A stretch of 19,253 nucleotides of DNA, taken from assembly GCA_002369515.1 (NCBI GenBank), contig DFFM01000005.1:1-19253 (forward strand). The letters are read 5' to 3'. The notes under the pieces were generated by a model. The model searched no databases. It had not been told where the DNA came from and was given only the letters and a program-made list of their open reading frames with translations. The number at the start of each line of letters is the position of its first letter. Position 1 is the first letter of the stretch. Both the position numbers and the translations under genes were made by a program. Origin of the DNA: Prevotella sp. UBA3776 (lineage in GTDB: Bacteria > Bacteroidota > Bacteroidia > Bacteroidales > Bacteroidaceae). Shown piece after piece: positions 16,327-19,253 of the stretch.

Positions 16327-16743
16327 TTCAATTCCACTGCAGTTCACAGAAGAAACATCTCCGTCAGTCAACCCACCTTTTATCCTCCTCGCCACACCAA
16401 CAATCTCCTCCACCACACCCAATGGATTACTCCTCACCATCTCATTCGAGAATCTAATCACCACTATCCCCTGCTCACGAAGGAAACCAGTGCGTTGCTC
16501 GTCATCCTCAAACTTGAGGTCGTGAGAACTGCCATCCACCTCGACACACAATTTCAGCTCAGGACAATAAAAATCGAGGATATAGCTCCCAATTCCCTGC
16601 TGTCGTCTGAATTTAAACCCACCTGCACCACGCCCTCTCAAAACTTTCCAGATAATGGCCTCCTCTGGGGTGGAATGGTTTCTGAGCTCTTTGCGCAGCG
16701 ATGTTTGGTCAGAGTTGTTGGCTTCGGCAGAATGGTAGTGCAT
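16294..16743 (-). CDS. DUF559 (Vsr/PD-(D/E)XK-like) endonuclease-domain protein
   Basis: A 149-aa protein with the DUF559 pattern: LRKELRNHSTPEEAIIWKVL (17-36), GGFKFRRQQGIGSYILDFYC (41-60), then KLCVEVDGSSH (64-74) and GFLREQGIVVIRF (86-98). Asp57, Glu68, Asp70 and His74 are candidate active-site residues of the Vsr-like fold. The substrate is unknown. The domain ends near residue 120; a short linker follows, and the last ten residues (VTDPTPNPSP) plus TGA are encoded by the adjacent repeat core 16294-16326. ATG 16743 is the only sensible start. About 39 nt upstream lies a G-rich copy of the repeat that would sit in the 5' leader. No promoter of the usual type is seen. The gene is smaller and more accessory in character than its housekeeping neighbours. 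Confidence 0.85.
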   Translation of the reverse strand: MHYHSAEANNSDQTSLRKELRNHSTPEEAIIWKVLRGRGAGGFKFRRQQGIGSYILDFYCPELKLCVEVDGSSHDLKFEDDEQRTGFLREQGIVVIRFSNEMVRSNPLGVVEEIVGVARRIKGGLTDGDVSSVNCSGIEVTDPTPNPSP

Positions 16744-16781
16744 AGTGACATGGTGTTTTTTTGTTGATGACAGAAAGGAAG

Positions 16782-16825
16782 ATTACAGACCCCACCCCCA
16801 TCCCCTCCCCTTGAGGGGCGGGGAG
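16782..16825 (-). repeat. 44-bp G-rich repeat, copy upstream of DUF559
   Basis: Minus-strand copy ending GTAAT rather than GTAAC, AT variant, G-runs at 16790-16810. It runs directly into the 42-bp array on its outer side, sharing the TTGAGGGGCGGGGAG segment. Confidence 0.9.
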
Positions 16826-16936
16826 ACTCCGCACAGACAGCCTCCATCCTGCTTGAGGGGCGGGGAGATTCCGCACAGGCTGCCTCCTTCCTGCTTGAGG
16901 GGCGGGGAGACTCCGCACAGATTGCGTCCTCCCTGC
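16811..16936. repeat. 3 x 42-bp tandem repeat
   Basis: Units 16811-16852, 16853-16894 and 16895-16936 each start TTGAGGGGCGGGGAGA, then YTCCGCACAG, then a more variable 16 nt ending CCTGC. A fourth, degenerate start (TTGAAGGCGGAAAA) follows at 16937. The first 15 nt coincide with the end of the 44-bp core. The variable parts are similar to each other, so these are not CRISPR spacers. Confidence 0.9.
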
Positions 16937-17059
16937 TTGAAGGCGGAAAATATCGAAAACCAGCCTTTTTCTTGAAAAACGAAAGCAACAATGAATTATT
17001 GCACAGCACCGTGACCGTTTTGTCGGAAGATATTTTGCCAATTGCAGGAACATGTTTTT

Positions 17060-17208
17060 ATTGTCGAGAAATAAGAACAGATTTTCTAGAGAATTTCATC
17101 GCAACTTCGGGAGATATTTTCGTCATGTCGAGATATAATTTTGCAACGTCGGGAGATAATTTCACAGCGCCAAGAGATAATTCCACTGCGCTGGGAGGCG
17201 CCGTCCCA
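17060..17208 (+). repeat. Degenerate 21-bp tandem repeat
   Basis: Five consecutive 21-bp units at 17104, 17125, 17146, 17167 and 17188, built on ACGTCGGGAGATAATTTTGCA; related, more diverged copies lie at 17060-17103 and near 17030. The 21-bp period gives heptapeptides (FATSGDN, FTAPRDN, STALGGA) in a plus-strand frame at 16972-17259 (95 codons). I cannot show that this frame is a gene: it lacks a ribosome-binding site and starts beside the 42-bp repeats. Confidence 0.7.
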
Positions 17209-17401
17209 TTATCTACCGAGCGAAAAGCGTTAAAAAGATTGAAAAAGGGGGAGATTTAACAGAAAAAAGTCGGTTTGTGAACATATTGTGCACAAAACGG
17301 CAGTTTCTTTGCAATCGAAAACCAACGGCAACGCCCCGTCAGCAGGGGCAGTGCCAAGGATGGTGAAACTCACAAAAAAATAGATAAAAGGAGAAAACAA
17401 C

Positions 17402-17701
17402 ATGGAGAAAAACCTGATACTGAACGCGCAGACAGCCACATGGCTGTTGCAAGCAAGAGAAACGTCCTTATCAATCACTCATAAACTTTACGCAATCATG
17501 AAGAAGACCCTCACCCCCCTGCGCAAATACTACTCCGCCGTGCTGGAGCGACCCATCGACGTGCGGCAGACGCTGCTGCTCATCCAGGCCCAGGTGGCCT
17601 TTGTGCTGGCTGCGCTGCCCGCAGAATGCCCGCTGCTGTTGCGCGCAGCGTTCGCACTGTGGTTTGGCTGGAGTGTCAGAGTGTGCAAGCAGCAGCTCTG
17701 A
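17402..17701 (+). CDS. Small hydrophobic hypothetical protein
   Basis: A 99-aa frame with an AAAGGAG ribosome-binding site 8 nt before the ATG at 17402. An internal ATG at 17498 would give 67 aa (MKKTLTPLRKYYSAVLERP). The C-terminal half is a strongly hydrophobic hairpin-like segment (TLLLIQAQVAFVLAALP and LLLRAAFALWFGWSVRVC) with basic residues before it, so an inner-membrane peptide with one or two spans is plausible. Composition from about 17498 resembles the core genes. I do not recognise the family. A GC-rich hairpin (GCCCC 17333-17337, GGGGC 17345-17349) lies in the upstream region, which otherwise shows no clear promoter. Confidence 0.5.
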   Translation: MEKNLILNAQTATWLLQARETSLSITHKLYAIMKKTLTPLRKYYSAVLERPIDVRQTLLLIQAQVAFVLAALPAECPLLLRAAFALWFGWSVRVCKQQL

Positions 17702-17772
17702 GAACGGCCGTCAACAACATGTGAAACGGCTTCCACAAGCAACCCAATCGTCAACTTGCCACAAACAAAAAA

Positions 17773-17798
17773 GGGCGGCACACGCTGGTGTACCGCCC
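17773..17798 (-). terminator. Intrinsic terminator reading the minus strand
   Basis: GGGCGG (17773-17778) pairs with CCGCCC (17793-17798). After one C-A mismatch ACAC (17780-17783) pairs with GTGT (17788-17791) around a GCTG loop. On the minus strand six T's follow (17772-17767). It would end the outer-membrane-protein transcript about 150 nt after its stop, leaving the nested palindrome in the 3' UTR. Confidence 0.75.
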
Positions 17799-17833
17799 TG
17801 GGGTGTTCCTTTGAGATGGAACAGAACTGTTGT

Positions 17834-17911
17834 TTTGCAGTATGAGGTGACGTGTCTCACGTCACAAATTCACGGGATTGTGACGTGGGACACGTCACCT
17901 CATACTGCAAA
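17834..17911. repeat. Nested palindrome with 34-bp arms
   Basis: Arms 17834-17867 and 17878-17911 are inverted repeats with a single difference (17856/17889; T opposite G, so still a wobble in the plus-strand RNA) around a 10-nt loop. Each arm has its own hairpin: GTGACGTG, 3 nt, CACGTCAC at 17847-17865 and again at 17880-17898. It could fold as one long stem or as two short stems. It lies between the converging small-protein and OMP genes. No coding is evident. Confidence 0.95.
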
Positions 17912-17945
17912 GCAGACGAATAACTTTTAGATATGTAGAAGAGTA

Positions 17946-18635
17946 TCAGAACTTGAAGTTTGCACCAACTTGGGCGAAGCCCTGGAAACCATAGCCAAGT
18001 TCGACGAAACCGCGGAGGTTGCGGGTGCCGGCCTCGAAGCCGAGGGCTGAAACCTGATAGCCAAAGCGGGTGCCCTTGTCGCTCTTGATTTGATCGGTCA
18101 ATTCGCCCGGGGTGTTCTCTTTGGCATTCCCCACCATCTTGGCGCTGTTGCTGGCAATGCAGACACCAGCGGCAACCTTCGAATAGAACCCGATGTTTTT
18201 ATTTCCTGCCCATACGGCCTTTACCACCGGCATCACGGTGAAATAGTCGTTGGTTGCCTTGGCTACTTCGTGGAAGTTCCCAGATGTGTCGGCAACCAAC
18301 AATTTGTTGCTTGTGCGCTGATAGGAAAGGGCCGCTCCGACTTTTACCTTAGATGTTAAGCTATAGAGATATTGCAGGTTGAAGACGGGACCGTAGCTTG
18401 CGTCCTTCTGGGTCTTGTCGGCCAGGTCAACCTGACCAAAAGTGAAGATGGTTGCGACGCTTTTTCCGATGGCAGTGCCCAGGGCTTCACCAATGGCTTC
18501 GCCTATGTTTTTCTCGTTAGGTGTGCCTCCACCTACGCTGAAGGATATTTCAGACTTTGATTCGTTTTGTGCCATTACAGAACTGCTCATCAGGAGCATG
18601 AGAGCCACGAGACTCATGAATTGAAACTTTTTCAA
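17946..18635 (-). CDS. Outer-membrane beta-barrel protein (porin-like family)
   Basis: A 229-aa protein with signal peptide MKKFQFMSLVALMLLMSS... cleaved after about VMAQ, then alternating beta-strand patterns and a terminal Phe (QVGANFKF) typical of small outer-membrane barrels. Residues about 30-60 contain a Gly/Ala-rich helix (NIGEAIGEALGTAIGKSVATI) that is unusual before the first strands. The start codon appears to be TTG at 18635, because it supplies the MKK positive charge; the ATG at 18617 would leave the signal peptide without it. Function unknown; pore, adhesion or structural roles are possible. It has its own promoter and terminator. Confidence 0.75.
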   Translation of the reverse strand: MKKFQFMSLVALMLLMSSSVMAQNESKSEISFSVGGGTPNEKNIGEAIGEALGTAIGKSVATIFTFGQVDLADKTQKDASYGPVFNLQYLYSLTSKVKVGAALSYQRTSNKLLVADTSGNFHEVAKATNDYFTVMPVVKAVWAGNKNIGFYSKVAAGVCIASNSAKMVGNAKENTPGELTDQIKSDKGTRFGYQVSALGFEAGTRNLRGFVELGYGFQGFAQVGANFKF

Positions 18636-18746
18636 AATTGCTTTTTTTAGTGGTTATTGTTTTTTTTATTAATTTTCTTTTTGGTGGTTGTCGCGGGAAA
18701 AAGCGTTTGCCGATGTCCGACCGGGGCTTTGTTCCTTTTGACATTG

Positions 18747-18754
18747 CAAAAGTA
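18747..18754 (-). promoter_or_regulatory. -7 box of the outer-membrane-protein promoter
   Basis: On the minus strand TACTTTTG followed by CAAT fits TAnnTTTG. A weak -33-like ATTG lies 18 nt upstream (18776-18773). The predicted leader is about 105 nt and contains long A tracts. Confidence 0.5.
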
Positions 18755-18918
18755 GGACGTTTTTCGCTGGCACAATAATATTTTGCGAAAAAACGAAGAA
18801 GGACGTTCGGACAATCGCGCCATTTTAGGACAAACACGACAAAAGGCATTTTTTCTTGTCGCAAAGAGCTGCAAAACGAGCAAAACAAGGGGAAAAATAT
18901 AAATGTACGCGCGCGAAC

Positions 18919-18943
18919 ATTATATATATATATTTATATATAT
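18919..18943. repeat. TA-dinucleotide tract
   Basis: A nearly pure alternating A/T run of 25 nt, flanked on the left by a GCGCGCG tract (18909-18915). This easily melted block separates the OMP promoter region from the right-hand repeats. No gene is seen in 18755-19253. Confidence 0.8.
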
Positions 18944-18988
18944 GCTGAGCTTGCTGGCGGTCAGCGGGAAAGGGGGAACATAAAAGAA

Positions 18989-19079
18989 CTTGGAATGAAA
19001 CAGGGCGACCTGGAATGGGAAAAAGAATGGCTTGGAATGAGAATGTATGGCTTGGAATGAGAATGAATGGCTTGGAATG
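18989..19079. repeat. About 20-bp tandem repeat around CTTGGAATG
   Basis: CTTGGAATG (once CCTGGAATG) starts at 18989, 19009, 19031, 19051 and 19071. The last three units (ATGGCTTGGAATGAGAATGW, 19027-19046 and 19047-19066, then a partial copy) are almost identical. It abuts the 44-bp repeat copy at 19086. Confidence 0.85.
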
Positions 19080-19085
19080 GGTTAA

Positions 19086-19253
19086 GTTACAGACCCCACC
19101 CCCATCCCCTCCCCTTGAGGGGCGGGGAGAGTACGCAGGGGGGCGTTGTGTGTTCATTAAATGAGCTGATGGTATGAAGAAGTTACAGACCCAACTCTTG
19201 TCTCCCCGCTTAAATCTGGGAAAAAACTGCCTGTGCGGAATCTCCCCGCCCCT
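19086..19253 (-). repeat. Inverted 168-bp mosaic copy with the 44-bp repeat
   Basis: Read on the minus strand, 19253-19086 aligns without gaps to 15871-16038 on the plus strand over 168 bp. Shared blocks are AGGGGCGGGGAGA, TCCGCACAG, TTCCCAG, TTTAAG, GTTGGG, TTCTTCATA, the 96-bp-unit spacer and the 44-bp core (19086-19129, AT variant, G-runs at 19094-19114). The block nearest the window edge (12 nt from 19242) is the start of another core copy and is cut off. Confidence 0.85.

Larger units (their letters stand above)
16283..16825 (-). mobile_element. Candidate DUF559 cassette bounded by inverted 44-bp repeats
   Basis: A 543-bp segment bounded by the repeat at 16283-16326 (plus orientation) and at 16782-16825 (minus orientation), with the GTAAC/GTTAC-type ends facing inward and the DUF559 nuclease gene between. 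The geometry looks like an element with terminal inverted repeats. No target-site duplication is visible, no transposase is present, and flanking sequence also belongs to the repeat family, so mobility is inference only. Confidence 0.3.

Noticed and set aside
15790..16767. 325-codon plus-strand frame through the 96-bp array with a repeated PRPSRGG-type motif
   Set aside because: It stays open because the repeat period is a multiple of three and lacks stops; it overlaps the DUF559 gene on the other strand, has no ribosome-binding site and no recognisable domain.
16811..16936. 42-bp units considered as a CRISPR array
   Set aside because: Only three units, the variable parts are similar to each other, the repeat is G-rich and shared with the dispersed 44-bp family, and no cas gene is present.
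17304..17311. TTTCTTTG as a -7 box for the small hydrophobic protein gene
   Set aside because: It lacks the TA of the consensus and has no -33 box at the right spacing.
18825..19157. 110-codon minus-strand frame from the right-end repeat into the OMP upstream region
   Set aside because: Its first part is translated 44-bp repeat and the rest is tandem repeat and AT tract; no domain.

Overview
The window looks like a chromosomal segment from a Bacteroidota species, most likely Prevotellaceae. The evidence is a SusC/SusD pair, a C10 (streptopain/interpain-type) peptidase, a one-polypeptide hybrid two-component regulator, Bacteroidota-type promoters (TTTG, about 20 nt, TAnnTTTG) and a folP-cdaA gene pair. 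Genus is inferred from gene content only. No rRNA, tRNA, CRISPR array or recognisable transposase was seen.

Region 1 (1-6357): murF on the minus strand diverges from a plus-strand run of a TPR hybrid histidine kinase/AraC regulator, folP (dihydropteroate synthase) and the c-di-AMP synthase cdaA/dacA. A ten-unit octamer repeat fills the folP-cdaA junction. A 27-bp hairpin at 6261-6322 serves as a shared terminator for cdaA and the converging operon.

Region 2 (6358-14065): a minus-strand operon runs susC, susD, a Calx-beta-like lipoprotein, then a secreted C10 cysteine peptidase. With a peptidase and no glycoside hydrolase, it reads as a RagAB-like peptide-acquisition locus. A good promoter lies about 200 nt upstream of susC.

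Region 3 (14066-15838): rnhB (RNase HII) followed by a WYL-family regulator, both minus strand. Their junction holds a second array of the same octamer, in the same sense relative to transcription as in the folP-cdaA junction.

Region 4 (15839-19253): an accessory, repeat-rich region. A 44-bp G-rich repeat (imperfect hairpin plus a short-loop G-quadruplex motif) occurs seven times in full and once cut off by the window end. Four copies sit in a perfect 4 x 96 bp tandem array. The repeat flanks a DUF559 (Vsr/PD-(D/E)XK-like) nuclease gene as inverted copies, and the last ten codons and stop of that gene lie inside one copy. A 168-bp mosaic containing the repeat recurs in inverted orientation at the right end with no length change. 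The region also has 42-bp, 21-bp and 20-bp tandem repeats, a small hydrophobic protein gene, a nested 34-bp palindrome, and an outer-membrane beta-barrel gene that probably starts at TTG. The repeat plus DUF559 combination is the best candidate for an undescribed system. It resembles a REP/RAYT arrangement built around a different nuclease.
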